64,000 nucleotides of DNA. Source: Pogona vitticeps. Lineage: Eukaryota > Chordata > Lepidosauria > Squamata > Agamidae. The stretch covers positions 58,437,447 through 58,501,446 of the forward strand of contig NC_135783.1 of NCBI RefSeq assembly GCF_051106095.1, given 5' to 3'. The position numbers and the translations under genes are program-made. Shown piece after piece: positions 1 to 12,584 of the stretch (the first letter of the stretch is position 1; each line of letters begins with the position of its first letter). A model generated the notes under the pieces. The model had not been told where the DNA came from. It saw only the letters and a program-made list of their open reading frames with translations, and did not search any database.

Positions 1-660
1 TTAGTTACATCCTACTTGGATTACTCTATGTGGAGCTGCCTTTGAAGATGGTTCAGAAACTTCAGCTAGTTCAAAATGCAGCAGCCAGACTACTGACTGG
101 GGCCAGTTATAGGCAGCATATAACACGCCTCCTACAACTACATTGGCTACCAGTCTGTTTCCAGGCCCAATTCAAACTGCTATTGAGTCCAGGCTACCTG
201 AAGGAGGATATCTCCCCATATGAGCCTTCTTAACTCTTAAGATAGGAGTTGTGCTGTGGCAATTCTAGACCTATTTCGATCTGTCCCATTGCCAGCACAG
301 GAACATTTGATGGGAACCTGAGAGAGGGCCTTCTCTGTGGCTGCTCCCAGCTTATAGGGTGCTCTCTTTTGGAAGGTCAGGTTTCCCCCCCCCCTCACTT
401 TTAACCTTTCCCGGATAATTAAAGCCCCACCTTTTCAGGCAGGCTTTTAACAATTAGGACTGAACACCTGAATGCTGTTTTTTAGTTAAGATAGTTTTGT
501 ACGTTTTACATGTTTTTAACCATTCAATGTATTTTAATCAGTTTTATAGCTTAACTGTTTTAAATGTATATTTTATTGTGTTTTTAATTCTAGTATTTTT
601 AATACTGTGAGCCGCTTCGAGTGCCTTTATTGGGAGAAAGGCAATCTATAAATAAGGCAG
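1..660 (+). mobile_element. L2-clade LINE 3' end
   Basis: The frame at 30-233 encodes QKLQLVQNAAARLLTG followed by an LHWLP motif, the typical C-terminus of the L2-clade reverse transcriptase ORF. Downstream comes the conserved 3' UTR (GAGAGGGCCTTCTCTGTGG, then a GTGAGCCGC...GGGAGAAAGGC tail at about 606-650). The copy is cut off by the window start. A frameshifted and decayed frame indicates an old, dead copy. Confidence 0.75.
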
Positions 661-781
661 ATAAATACTGTAAATAAATTTCAGTGTATCATTTTAAAAA
701 TTACAGTATACAGTATACGTCTACGAGTATGTGAGGTTTTTATTGTTATTATTTCTATAGAATCCCTCCTTTCCCCAAGGA

Positions 782-811
782 ATCAATCTCTCTCTCTCTC
801 TCTCTCTCTCT
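782..811 (+). repeat. (CT)n microsatellite
   Basis: A run of about fourteen CT dinucleotides. Confidence 0.9.
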
Positions 812-939
812 GTTTCTGGGTGTAACACTAAAGCGTCAGCGCTGCCCAATTTCTGCCAATAACAACTGTTCAAGCCACAGAAACCTTGCCAAGGGAGAAC
901 CGCTGGTCACTTTTACTGGGGGAGCCTGAGGTAAATATT

Positions 940-1015
940 CACAGTCTATTATTTAATCTATATACCGCCCGATTCGTGAATTCCCGCTACTCTGGGCGGT
1001 GTACCATCTAGCAAA
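940..1015 (-). repeat. LINE/SINE 3' tail fragment
   Basis: Read on the minus strand this is the CGCCCAGAGTAG...GGGCGGTATA tail. The same tail is seen at 29916-30024 (+) and 49120-49195 (-), which suggests one repeat family. The family is not assigned. Confidence 0.5.
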
Positions 1016-1139
1016 ACCCTACAACCATCACCCACACTTCATCCCATAAACGTTTCTCCCCTTCCTCAGTGTTTTCCAACATTGAGGAAAGAGGCCCTCG
1101 GAGCAACCGCCTGCATGAAGAAGGAGAAAATATCGGAGT

Positions 1140-1850
1140 AGCTCCCAGGAGCGAAGCGCGGTCCCTTCCTCGCGCCTTATTGACGTCACGGCCTGGAATT
1201 CCTCTTCGTCGGGGAAACGGGGGTGGGGGTGGGGGTGATGGCGCCCTGAGCTCGGAAGGCACCGGACGGGGCTCCGCCACAGCGGGAAGGAGTGGCGGCC
1301 GCGCCGGCAGGCAAGCGGTAATCGCCCGCCAGCCTCTCTAGCCGACGGCTCTCGGGAGCGGGGGGGGGGGGCGTGGTGGGTCGGCGGCGTTCTCGAGAGC
1401 GCTCCCCCCGCCCTCGGCGCCTTCCTTGCTCTTTTCTTCCCCTCCGCGCCGTCAGGGCTGAGGAAGCCTCCGGGGGATGCGCAGCCTCTCTTAACACGGT
1501 CCTGGTTGTCTCCGGGGCGTGGGCATTCCTGCTTCGCGGTGGTTTTTTTCCCCCAGGGGCTGCAGCTCTTCCTGCGAGGGTGGGGGGTGCTCAGCGCCCC
1601 CAGTTTGCGTCTGCTGGGGTGAGTCCTTTGCCCAGAGCGCGCGTGGGTGGCGACGGAAGGGGTAAAAGTATGTGTGTCTGTGAGGGGGGGGGGAGAGAGA
1701 AGATGATGCGAAGGGAAAGCCCCCACAGCGCTCGGTTGGCCGCGATCGCGTGGTTCGGAGGGGAAACGTCGCGTGGGGGGGGAAGGTTTTTTGGGGGGGG
1801 CGGGTTGGCGGTTCAGGACCTGAAAAAGGAGAACAGCAAGGAAGCTTATG
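1140..1850 (+). promoter_or_regulatory. GNG4: CpG island, likely GNG4 promoter and 5' noncoding exon
   Basis: This stretch is rich in G, C and CpG against an AT-rich background and lies upstream of GNG4 coding exon 1. It contains a CRE at 1181-1188 and a good splice-donor sequence (GGGGTGAGTC, GT at 1619-1620) that could end a noncoding first exon. The open frames in it on both strands have low-complexity Arg/Pro/Gly composition and are not credible proteins. Assignment to GNG4 rests on position and strand. Confidence 0.6.
1181..1188 (+). promoter_or_regulatory. Perfect palindromic CRE (TGACGTCA)
   Basis: TGACGTCA is the full-length cAMP response element bound by CREB/ATF dimers. It sits at the 5' side of the CpG island taken as the GNG4 promoter, where functional CREs are usually found. 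Use of the site is inferred. Confidence 0.55.
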
Positions 1851-4800
1851 GCTCTTTAAAGGCTAAGAAGTTGGGTTTGGCATAAGCTTCTGGGGACTCC
1901 AACCGATTTCCTCAGAAGGGGAGGCTCGGTAGAGAGACAGCATGGGGGAGGACCCTGGTCTGGAAGGGAGCGGACAGGGAAACGATCCAGCATGGTCATG
2001 GTCAATGGTAGTCGTTGAAGGCTGTTGATACTGTCCTTGGGAGTAGTAATGGCGAGAGGTCCTAATGGTGGTCTAGATTCATTCACAGGTCGTTGGTGAG
2101 AGACAGGGAAGGACCAGGGTTCAGTAGAAAGTAATCCGAGAAGTAGAAGAAATGAGAGTGAAAATATCACCAGTAGAGGAAAATAAAGTATATAACAGTT
2201 GGGTAGCAATAAGACAAATGAGTAGATTAAATAAGACTTTGTAACAAGATAAAAAGTGCAAATCCTGTCCATATCCTGTCCATAAAAAGCACAAATCCTG
2301 TCCATATCCATTCATGTGCTAGTATTTTTGGAGGTTGATGTGTGTGTGATGTCCATGCATGACTGACGACCCTTTTGCTTATAAGAAAATGATAAGGGCT
2401 TAAACTGTACATATTGATTTCAGGCCTATAAATTCCACTTCTGAAGCAACTATTTGGATGGTAAGGAAAGAGATAGCACTGAGGTGCTTCTAAATACAAG
2501 GTTTCTGCCTCAAAGTGATTGTGTAGTTGCATCTTTCTTCCTTCAAGAGATTTTCTTACAGAGAAAATGGAGTGTGATCATTTAATGAAAACCTTGTTTG
2601 GAAGTACACCAGTCAAAAGACACTGTGCAGCTATTCCCTTCTTAATCAGGTTTTTAAAGGTTTTTCTGGACAAGATTTGTGTGTGTGTGTGTGCAATGGA
2701 ATTGCCTTATTAATGGAAGTTCACAAGAGGTCCAGACATCAATCATCTTCAGTTTGCAGCCATCACACCATGTTTTCATTTGAGAAGAAACATGAAGTAA
2801 AAATGCTGGAATACCTTCACACTGCCTACATATTGTGAGGGATTAGTAATCCCCAATCTAGAAGCACTCTTTGTGGTAAGATAAAAGATGGAAGAAATGG
2901 AAGGGGGAAAAAAGGGAAGGTTGCAAATGAGAAGCTGCCATTGTCAGGACCCCTCCCCTCCGAAGTAGAATTAATTAACTGAGACAGGACTGGTAAAAGT
3001 AAAAGCCTAGTTTGGAAGCACCCATAACCACTGGAATGGTTGCCTGATCTTGAAATTCCCTTCCTTGGATGCTGGATTTTGCTTTTTCTATGATAAGTAC
3101 CCTATACTTGCCTAGAGATATATTTTCCCTTTATTCACATATACCTTGAGTTAAACTTGTAGGTCTCAGGAATAAAGAATTAGACCCACATTAATCTCCT
3201 AGTGTTCTTCATTTCAGGAAAGATGAGCAGGTGGGGTTTCTGTGCCACTGCTATCTCAGTGTTATATGTTAATTGACCTGTATTAATCAGAATCATAAAA
3301 TGCCTAGAACTTGCCAATACTTCCAATGGTGGCTTGTGTGTGACTAAGAAATACCGTGTTTAGTGAGTGCAGCATGTTTCAAAAAAGGGTGCCCAATATG
3401 TGTCATGTGAATAGCCTAGAATAAATGGGAAAATAACTGGATTCTAAAAAATAATATAATAAATGGTTAATGAGGTTACCGTACAAGGCAGTACTTGTAC
3501 AGGAGAATTTCGGTGCTAGGAATATGAAGACACCAGAAGTTGCATAAGTGGGGAAAAAACAGTAAACCAATTTTGGCTTACATTTTCCAGAAGTCTACAA
3601 GAGTATGAAGATCCTTAGAATGCTTATCAAGATGTACTCCACACAGAACGCAGATGTTTCTTGCTTGACTTGCATTTTGAAGGCTTGTTCAAATAAATGT
3701 GAATATGTTGAAAAGATGAGAAGCTTCATAGTATCCTCTTAGATAGTTGCTGGAGTGGAAATAGAGGCATATTGTAAAATCTGGTGTGAAATGGGCAGGG
3801 CAGGGGAACCAACATAGACAAGTTGTGAGAAGGAGCAGTGGAAAGGGCAAAGAAAATAATAATGATTTATAAAATGAATGAATATTGGGAAGAAACTGGA
3901 CAAACTTTCTTCCCTACTTCTCTCATTATACTGGATCCTGGGGTCATTTCTTGGAGCTGAATGGTGAAAAATACAGGACAGATATAAAGAAGTGCTCTGC
4001 CACAAGATGTGGTAAGAGCCCACTTGGATAGCTTATTTGTTTGATTAGTAACCTCCCTCCTGATACAGGGACCCAGGGTGGCTTACAGAGTAATTAACAG
4101 ATACAGCTAAAAACCAGTATTACAGTATTAATGTTTACTTCATCATATTGTCATATTAAAACATTGTTGACTTAAGACACTTCTAAAAAATTAAAAACAG
4201 ATTTTAAAAAGCAAAAAGTGCAATAAAAATTCTTTTCTCAACAGCTTGAAGAGAAGAGTGTTTGCCTGCCAGGAAGGGACTCTAGTGAGAAGGACAGCAT
4301 AGCTTCTCTTGGTAGGGGGTTTCACAATGAAAAATAACTAAAACTGTAACTAAAACAGCTGCCTTTGTGTAGGATACAACTATCAATTGGTTTAATCATG
4401 ATGACTGTGTGATACCTCTGAATTAGAAACTATGTGCCTTCTAAAGACCAGGTGCTGGAGAACAACAACAGGAGAGGGCTATTGTCCTTATGTCCTGTTA
4501 TGGGTTTCCCATAAGCATGTAGTTGGTTAGTGTGGGAAACAGGATGCTGGATTAGATAAGTCTTTGGTCTATCTCACTAAGGCTGCTCTCATATTATGAC
4601 AGGTTTGTCAGCATGCGCACACAGATTTGCAATGCTCAATTAGTATCCTGCTCATAACTGTTAACAGTAAAGCTAGATATTATTCCTATTTTGAATATAT
4701 TTGTTAAAACAGAAACATCTTAAATATTTGTAAGGCAAATGAAACATTTTAATGATTCACAGGGATATTATGCATATTAGTCTTTTATGTGACTAAGGGT

Positions 4801-5021
4801 GGTGGATTACCATCCTCACTTTCAATTGGGAGGGAGAAATAACTGGTACCAGCATGCTTCCGAAATGGCAATCTTTGGGATCTTTTAATGAACCTGTTCC
4901 TGATTTCCCGCTTGAAGAATCCTAGGACAGTATCTTTTCTTACAATACAGTTGGACGGTGGTATCCATGGGAAATTGGTTTCAAATGTCCCCCTTTACAG
5001 ATGCTGAAAATATATATAACC

Positions 5022-5048
5022 CCCCCCCACACACACACACACACACAC
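5022..5048 (+). repeat. (CA)n microsatellite
   Basis: A C run followed by about ten CA dinucleotides. Confidence 0.85.
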
Positions 5049-5749
5049 GTACATGTCTGTCTGTCTCTGGTTCCCTCTAGTAGCCACTTCTAGTAATACA
5101 CCCTGGAAATGCATATTTCTGGAGGGTTTTATTTAATATTTTTTTGACAGTGGATAATTGAAACCACTGGTTCTGATCCCGTGGATATGGAGGTCCTACT
5201 ATAACTTATCTTGCAGTTTCTTCTGTGTTTCAGTGCAGGTTAAGACACACAGGCTTTTCTTTCTCTCCCCATCATCTTTTTCACAAATTTTGTACATTAC
5301 CTCAAGGGTTTGGGTGTGTACCTACAGGTCAGCTTATTCCCCACTGTTTTTCCTTGTCATATGTATGACTGCCTGTCTGCTAGGTAGGAGGTGTGAGCAT
5401 GCATGCAATGCATTGAGCTGCTGGCTGCTACAGACGAAAGTGGTAGTTGAATTGCAGAAGTTCGGGAAGTTAGAAATGTATGTACATTTGTTGGTAACAG
5501 GGCAGAGGCACATCATGCTTCATCTGTTTTCATGGAGAATGAAGGCCTAAAGAAAAGGAGGATATTCTGAAGGAGAACAGAAAAATTGTAAGAGGAGGCT
5601 ATTTCTATTGTGATGAACTGATGTGCTGAGAATATGCTTGCATGTGCTCCTAGTAGTGGGAGCTGTGATGTTCCAGAATCTAAGGTGGTGAGTTTCTGAT
5701 GAACAAGTAATCCAAATAGTGATTAGTTTGTGTAAAGGTTGCAAATGTA

Positions 5750-6010
5750 CAGTGGGGTCTTGACTTGAGAACTTAATCCATATTGGAAGGCGGTTCTCAA
5801 GTCAAAAAGTCTGTAAGTCAAGTCTCCATTGACCTACAGTGCATTGAAAACCGATTAATCCTGTAACAGGCCGTTTTTGTTCCATTTTGGTTTTTTTCTG
5901 GTCTGTAAGTCAAATCTCAGTCTGCAAGTCAAACCTAAATTTTGCGGCCAGAGAAGTCTGTAACTCAAAAAGTCTGTAAGTCAAGCCGTCTGTAAGTCAA
6001 GGGTCCACTG
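5750..6010. mobile_element. Non-autonomous fold-back DNA transposon, CAGTGGGGTCTTGAC type
   Basis: The element begins CAGTGGGGTCTTGACTTGAG after a TA and ends AAGTCAAGGGTCCACTG, so its ends are imperfect inverted repeats. Inside are several copies of AAGTCTGTAAGTCAA in tandem. There is no coding capacity. It resembles the element at 58091-58505 in its terminal sequence and probably belongs to the same Tc1/mariner- or pogo-like TA-target group. The 3' target TA is displaced by two bases, as expected for a worn copy. Confidence 0.6.
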
Positions 6011-6339
6011 GGTAATGCATCATGTAGATAGGCTTGGGTGGTGTAAGGAAGGAGCAACAAATTGTAGTATATGTTGACAGGTTTATCAGAGAATGTCCTC
6101 ATGAGAAAGGTTGAGACTGGTAAGTAGGTAGGTACCTCCTAAGTGATTTTTAGATGGATTGTTATGCATTACTGCTTTCACCGGATTTTTAGTACTGGTA
6201 TTTTCCACTTTTGTATTTTCCGTTTATCAGAGAAGCATTTTTAACAAGTGTTTGTATATTTATTGTTCTTAGCTTTAATATTGACTTTTAATCATGTAAG
6301 ATGCCTCTTCATACTCATTGTTCTCAGCTTTAAATATTG

Positions 6340-6412
6340 TCTTCCCATGTTGTAAGCCGCCTTGGCTCTTTTCAAGGAGAAAGGCAGGGTAAAATACTTT
6401 AAAGAAATAAAT
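6340..6412 (+). repeat. L2-type LINE 3' tail
   Basis: The tail TGTAAGCCGCCTTGG...AAGGAGAAAGGCAGGGTAAAAT matches the 3' end of the L2 LINE on the minus strand at 51410-51480. No ORF is attached. Confidence 0.65.
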
Positions 6413-7472
6413 TGCATTGTCATAAACACTACCTCTTATAAGCTTCAGTCCAGTTAGACATGCAAAGGTTAAAAATGTCAATGCATACAGCAGATCATGT
6501 CTTAGAAAACATTCAGATATTAGCAAACTGTCTCTGTATAGAAGATACATGCTGCAATTGAATCAGTGGTGGAATTGGAGTTCTGGTACTAAGCATCAAC
6601 ATCTTTCGAGTGTGTGAGAGATAACAGTAACTGGAGCGCATCCAGTTCAAGATGACACATCCTTTAAGAATGCTGGTGAAAATCAGTCTTCAGGCTGCAG
6701 AAGACTGATATAAATATTTCACATCTCTGAAGCAGGAGCTGGATAGAGTTTGACAACAGAGAATAAAATAATAATTTAAATCAACCAAACTTCATAACCA
6801 AAAATCTGTACATAAAAATCTCATTTAGAGAATGACACTACCTATTTTTATAATAAAGCCAGAATCATGAGAGCCAAGATGGGAAAATCATAGTTTGTTC
6901 TAAAATAATGTAGATACCTAAATAGACATATAATTATTATTGGATGTAAAGTTAATAGATTCTATAAAAAGGGCATGATACTATATAATAGATGGTGGTG
7001 TTCTCCATGTTGTGCATACCGTCCAATGAATTAGAAGATTTAAGAGCAATAAATCCATTTACAGTCCTGAAAGCAGATATATTAGGGCAAACACATAAAA
7101 CATAATTGAAGTTATATAGCACTCTTATGGTTAGGCTCGATGTTTAAAGATTCTTTTTGCTATTTAATTTTTGGCTCTAGCTGGACTCAGAAAATCCTGG
7201 CACTCTAATTTGAGTGTCTGAGTAGCTGTTACCACCACGACTGCATGTAAAAAAATACAAATACAAATAATATGTATTCAAATTACCAAACAGACCACCA
7301 CTCAAAAACAAATAGAAGCATAAACACAACTCTAAAGATCTTCAAAGTTCAAAACATTCTGTTTCATCCCAAGGTCTAGCTGCTTCATCAAAAGACTGTA
7401 CTCTTGTTGGTCATCTAAGAATAATGTTGTCATAGATTCGTAGTCCTTTGTTTTACTCTACAAAGATGTGAC

Positions 7473-7875
7473 ATAGACATAGGCATCCTTCAGTCTCGAA
7501 AGACTATGGTAACGTGCTCTGTATGGAGGACTTCAGTGCTGTATGTGAAGCTGGAGTGTCCTCTCCAGAGCACGAAGCCTGGGTAGAATAATATGGAGGA
7601 TAGGCTATAATCCAAGCAGCAAATCCCCCACATCACTGAAATACTCCAATGGAAAGGCAAGAGCCAATACAACTGGTTCCAGCGATGTCGCAGGAGTTGC
7701 CAGAATGACACAAACTGCCTCCAGGATTCCGGCTCCAGATTTTGCCTCGAGGTTTACTCCTGAAGCCTTTTCCATCAATGGATATAGTCACAAGGCAGTG
7801 GAGGTTTGAAATCGGAGTTTTCCTTCTCCTAGATGGGCTGCCTTCCCAGGCTGACGAGCCCCACCTACCCGGGGG
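7473..7875. repeat. Dispersed repeat, family not assigned
   Basis: The sequence GTCTCGAAAGACTATGGTAACG through to CCCAGGCTGACGAGCC resembles a moderately repeated element I recall from squamate genomes. It is more GC-rich than its surroundings and has no credible ORF. Only one copy is in this window, so its ends are uncertain. Confidence 0.4.
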
Positions 7876-8875
7876 ATGTGAAACTTGAGAACATTAGAAT
7901 ATAAACTTGTCCAGCAGCCGGCAACATCAGACTCAGAAATTCTTCAAAAAACCCCAAAACCAAACCTGAAAAAATGCAAATGCGGATACAACCAATAGGA
8001 AATTCAAAAACTGGCTGATACAATAGCTGGAAACATATTTTTCTTGGTTTTTAGAGCATGTACTCCCACATTTCAGATAGTTAGAGGATTTTGAGACTAC
8101 CAGCAGGTCCAGTCCCCTTAAAAAGACTGCAACTCTTAACATCCCCTGATATTGATCATGTGTTTGGAGGTAGTGGAAAATGGGTTTTAACAGTAACATT
8201 CAGAGAAAGAACATACCACTTTGCTAGTTTGGTGGCTTAATTAAGACCTTTACAAGGAGGTGGGTTATATGTACCCCCAAAGAGTAAAAATACACCCTTG
8301 GGGGAACCCAGCATTCCACCCTCAATTTATGTTTTTGTTTTAAAAATGGAGGGCTCAAAATGTTCCCTTGTGCCTTCTAGAGGGTGAAAGGGAGTATTTT
8401 TCCTCCATATTATCACTATTTTTATAAGGAAAAATTGGAAAGTTGGAGGTGCTTGGAATGGCTTCCAAGTATGGGCACATGTAGCCCTCTGATCTTTGAA
8501 GATTGCCCACCCGGCCCTAAAATGCATCTTACTGCTTCTCATCTAAAGGTGTGAAACAAGAAAGTGTAGGTGTAAATCATTTATTTGGAATTGTTAAATT
8601 ATCAATAGTAGTATAGTTTACATTTATTATAGTTTTCAATGCCCATATTTGTTTCTTGCATTTTATGTATTGGAGGCCACCTTGCGTAGCTTCTGCATAG
8701 TTTAAATAATTAAATAAGAAAGTCTGTCCCCATCCTGATGTTGCAGGGGTGGAGGAAGAGTGCATGACTAGACTTGATTGGAACAGCAGTCCAAAACTAT
8801 CTAGAAGCCTACATGTTTTCCCATCCCTGCTGCATGGCTTCAATCAGTTGTGGTCCAAGACAGAATGCTAAAATC

Positions 8876-9335
8876 ATAGAATAGAGAAGTTGGAAGGGGC
8901 CTAGAACGCCATCAAGTCCAACCCCCTGCTCGCTGCAGGAATACAAATCAAAGGATATTTGCCAGGTGGTTGTCTTTCTTTTGAATGCCTTCAGTGTTGG
9001 AGCGCTCACTACCTCTTGAGGTAATTGGTTCCACTGTCATACTGCTCTAACATTTAGGAGGTTTTTCCTAATATTCAGTTGAAATCTGGCTTCCTATAAC
9101 CTGAGCCCATTGTTGCGTGTCCTGCACTCTGGGATGATTGAGAACAGATCCTGCCCCTCCTCTGTATTACAGCCTTTCAAGTATTTGAAAAGTGTTATCA
9201 TATCACCCCTCTGTCTTCTTTTCTCAAGGCTAAACACGCCCACTTCTTTCATTCTTTCCTCATAGAGCTTACTTTCCAGCCCGCTCATCATCCTTGTTGC
9301 CTTTCTCTGATCTTGTTCCAATTTGTCAGAAGCCA
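8876..9335 (-). mobile_element. CR1 LINE, 3' end (5'-truncated)
   Basis: The minus strand encodes the CR1 reverse-transcriptase C-terminus (residues such as YEERMKEVGVFSLEKRRQRG, then DMITLFKYLKG). The copy ends with the characteristic CR1 tail that reads on the + strand as TCATAGAATAGAGAAGTTGG. Ordinary CR1 5' truncation explains its short length. Confidence 0.85.
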
Positions 9336-9793
9336 ATGTTCAAATTCTGAGATTTGTTGTGTTTTAGGCGGGGATTAATGAGACTTACTCTCAGGTAAGT
9401 GTCTGAAAGATTGAAGCTTTGGTGGTAAATTCAATGGTAACCACTGAAGATAGTCATGCTAGCCATTACTCTTCTTGTATGTGACTTAATCTACTTTGTG
9501 GCAGCTCGTTGCAGCTATAAGTGATAGCATTTTATAGGTATAAATGCAATATAATTGCTGTTAGGCAAATTGTATATTGGATGAACGACAAAACTTTGAT
9601 GAAGAGAGACATAAAGATAAACTGTGACACTGAGAATGCAAAATATGACATATTATGAAGGGCTGGTACTATGAAATGTGAAAAAGGCTCAAGGAAGAAA
9701 ATGTAGACAGAAGGGACAATATGCTTATATTTATTTACCATTTCAAAACTGTTTTTTATAGTACTTCTATTTTTAATGTTCTAGAAAAATAGG

Positions 9794-9892
9794 ATGAAGG
9801 AAGTAATGTCTAATAACAGTACAACAAGTATATCTCAAGCAAGGAAAGCAGTGGAGCAGTTAAAGATGGAGGCATATCTGGACAGGATAAAG
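9794..9892 (+). CDS. GNG4: GNG4 coding exon 1 (residues 1-33), G-protein gamma-4 subunit
   Basis: This exon encodes the N-terminal half of a heterotrimeric G-protein gamma subunit, which forms an obligate dimer with G-beta and passes signals from G-protein-coupled receptors at the plasma membrane. The translation begins [20 protein letters not shown] and continues as the coiled-coil helix that pairs with G-beta. The [21 protein letters not shown] stretch distinguishes gamma-4 from gamma-2 and gamma-3 as I remember those proteins. The start is the first ATG after a splice acceptor (AG at 9783-9784 or 9791-9792). The exon ends on a complete codon before GTAATT (phase 0). The exon is too short to stand out as an open frame. 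Upstream 5' UTR must come from at least one earlier noncoding exon. Confidence 0.95.
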
Positions 9893-12481
9893 GTAATTTT
9901 AAAATAATGATGTTGACATCCCATTATTTCATTATCTTCTTGTGTGCTTGTCTGCAGTTAGTCTTTTCTTTCAGTCCAGCAGAATAGCATGAGTTCTAAT
10001 TCTGTCTTTCCTCTGAAGCCCTCCCTATGTTCCCTTAAATCTGGTCACGAGATTCAGGGTATCCCCCAAAGCTAAAGGGAAAGGACTGCGCAAGGGCTTC
10101 AGGAGGATCAAATTATTCTGAAATAATCTTTGACAAACATTATAGCAACCACTCTCTGTAGATAAAGCTTTTTCTCCATTGATAAACACCATCATTCCTT
10201 TTAACTCAGTAAACACTGGATTATTTCCATTCCCAGAGGATTGAGAAGACTTATTAAGTGTCAGATTTGATGCATCCCTTTCAGAGTACAATTTACTTTT
10301 AGCACATTGAACAAAATAGCATTTGGAAGCCTTCTAAAGCCTCAATGTTCTTTAGATTTACTGTTTACAGCTTAAATAGCAGTTTGCTTGCAACTTCTAA
10401 TGCCTTGGTATTCTTTAGGTTTTTTGTTTACCACACAAAAGGCATTTTGCTTGCAACTGTAGATTAAGTGATAGCTAAATCAGTGATAGACCAAAGAGGT
10501 TTTCAAGAACACCTGACCTGCTTTTTCCACCCAGTTGGAATCTTCATGCTTCTTAAACTGAAACCAGGCAAATTCAGTTATGGTACAAGAATTGTCCCAG
10601 AAAACATCTTAGTAAGTGCATATTAACTGAAAACTGAAATATATATACATATCTGTGCTTTTTAGCATCTGCGAGGGGGGGACTTTGAAACAGTATCCCT
10701 TAAAATGGCACATGTTGTCCTTTCTGCAACAGGTCTTTCCTGTGTCCCCCTGCATACCCCTAGCTGATGCAAGGAAAACAGAAGGGGCAGATGTGAATCA
10801 AGTTGGATCTAAGGAGATGTGAGGAAGGTGGTTGGGGTTTTATACAGTTTGTTAAATGGTGATTCCCCAGATCTAGATGATCTGAAACCAAGTAAGGTAT
10901 TTGTACTTCTAAAGCTAAATAGATTGAGTGTTTTATGGCGCTTGGATAGCATGCCACCAGATAACATTATATAAGCCATTGGCTGAAATCTAGTATTAAA
11001 TTGCAAAAAAGAATAGGTTCATTGAGTCAGTGGGGATTTAGTGAGTCAGTTCCTTCACAAGATTTAGTGGGCCTACTCTAGTTGCCGCTTCCTTCTGGAT
11101 TTCAGCCAATAAATGTTTGGTTAATCATATTTTGGTTTATTAAGCCCAGATGAAAAAGCCTTTTCCTCATGCACAGAGCTACTTCATATGAGCTGCAATT
11201 AAACCCAGAACCATCTAATTAACCATTCTTTCCTTTTTTTATTCAAAATTATGCTTATCATATTTGAACAAGTCACGATAATAACCAACCAATTTCAAGA
11301 TGTAATTTAATATTCTGATTTATCCAAGCATGGTAACCATAGTTGCTCAGGTCAGACAAAATGGGAAATGGTGGTTAGATGCTTCCTGCTTAAATCACTG
11401 TGACCCTCATAAAAAGAAAAGCCAGGTATAAGTCTAATATTTTAAATATGTGAATAATAGTTTGCAAGGTTTATTTGTTAAAATGCAGCTAAAAGGACTG
11501 AACAATAGCTATAATCCAGAAACAAATGTGCCACTGTTAAAAGCTACCACGTGAGGTTTTTGGGTTTGGGGGAGGAGGCTTAAAAAGAAAGTTAGTGAAC
11601 TTGCAATGAGTTAGACATAGAGTTTTGCTAGAGTAATGTCTGGAGCAACCCTATGGGATATAAAAGTTTGTTGCTGATCTTGCTGTCCTCCAATTTAAAA
11701 AAGCTGATGATTTTTTGACAGCCAGCAACTATGCTATTGTGTTTTTCTTTCTCTCTTTAAATAAAGGTATGAGAATATTGTTAACTATTTCTAAAACAGA
11801 GTTGTGTGATCAGCACTGGTGGTAGGGAGATGTTTGTGGATGTGCTTGTTTTAGGCACAAAGTGAAAGCAGAGTGGGTGTTGCTGCAAGAATAGTAATTA
11901 TGTCTTGTCTTGGAAGGTGACTGTAGTAATTGCAGCATTTTCTCTTGTCACTGCATCTCATAATTATAGATTATCTAGCAGGATTATTTTCTAACTTTGG
12001 CTGCTTTTAATCATTCCCCTTACTTTGAATTGTAATGGTAAAATTCCACAATTCTTCCACATACTGTTCTTTCTCAAATCACAAATGTTTGGTAATTTGA
12101 GTTCCTGTGTGCTCATTTTATCTTAAGAAGGAGTTCGAGATTTAAGTAATATACATGTAAGATAAAAAGGAGGTGGAGAAGGAATATCAACTTTTGGTTA
12201 AAAATGGGAGCTCGAAGGTGTCGGGAAAACTCTTCCTCTCCCTGTATTTTACTAAAACAGCATTTTCACATCAAACTACCAGTTCTCAGTTTCTCATTTA
12301 TAATGATAACCATTGATTTATCTACATTTAAATCAAAGACATTATAGTTGATAGGACCAAGTACTGTACTGTAGCTCCCAATTCAGTGCTTAAAGGATAA
12401 ATCTAAAGCAGAAAATGAAAATGTGAAAATTGGTTGTTGTGGGTTTTTCGGGCTTCTTGGCCGTGTTCTGAAGGTGGTTCT

Positions 12482-12524
12482 TCCTAACGTTTCGCCAGTC
12501 TCTGTGGCCGGCATCTTCAGAGGA
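12482..12524 (-). ncRNA. Hammerhead-ribozyme-like motif (left arm)
   Basis: On the minus strand the order is UCCU (stem I), CUGAAGA (fits the CUGANGA core), a GCC/GGC stem II with a purine-rich loop, GAAA, then ACGU, U and AGGA. AGGA pairs with UCCU to close stem I. Stem III is only the self-complementary ACGU, so activity would need dimerisation. This arrangement is known for Penelope-like hammerheads. Cleavage is not shown. Confidence 0.5.
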
Positions 12525-12541
12525 TAGCAAACAGTTTGCTG

Positions 12542-12584
12542 TCCTCTGAAGATGCCGGCCACAGAGACTGGCGAAACGTTAGGA
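12542..12584 (+). ncRNA. Hammerhead-ribozyme-like motif (right arm)
   Basis: This is the mirror copy of the motif at 12482-12524, with UCCU at 12542, CUGAAGA at 12546-12552, GAAAC at 12573-12577 and AGGA at 12581-12584. All core elements of the CUGANGA...GAAA pattern are present. Confidence 0.5.

Larger units (their letters stand above)
1619..9793 (+). other. GNG4: Probable GNG4 5' intron (about 8 kb)
   Basis: No coding exon is recognisable here. The interval holds a TA-target fold-back element (5750-6010), an L2-type tail (6340-6412), an unassigned dispersed repeat (7473-7875), a CR1 3' end (8876-9330) and a CA run near 5028-5048. The rest is AT-rich unique or decayed sequence in which I see nothing specific. 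Confidence 0.5.

Noticed and set aside
1028-1726. 232-codon minus-strand frame in the GNG4 CpG island
   Set aside because: Lack of stops follows from high GC. The composition is Arg/Pro-rich and no domain or splice context supports it.
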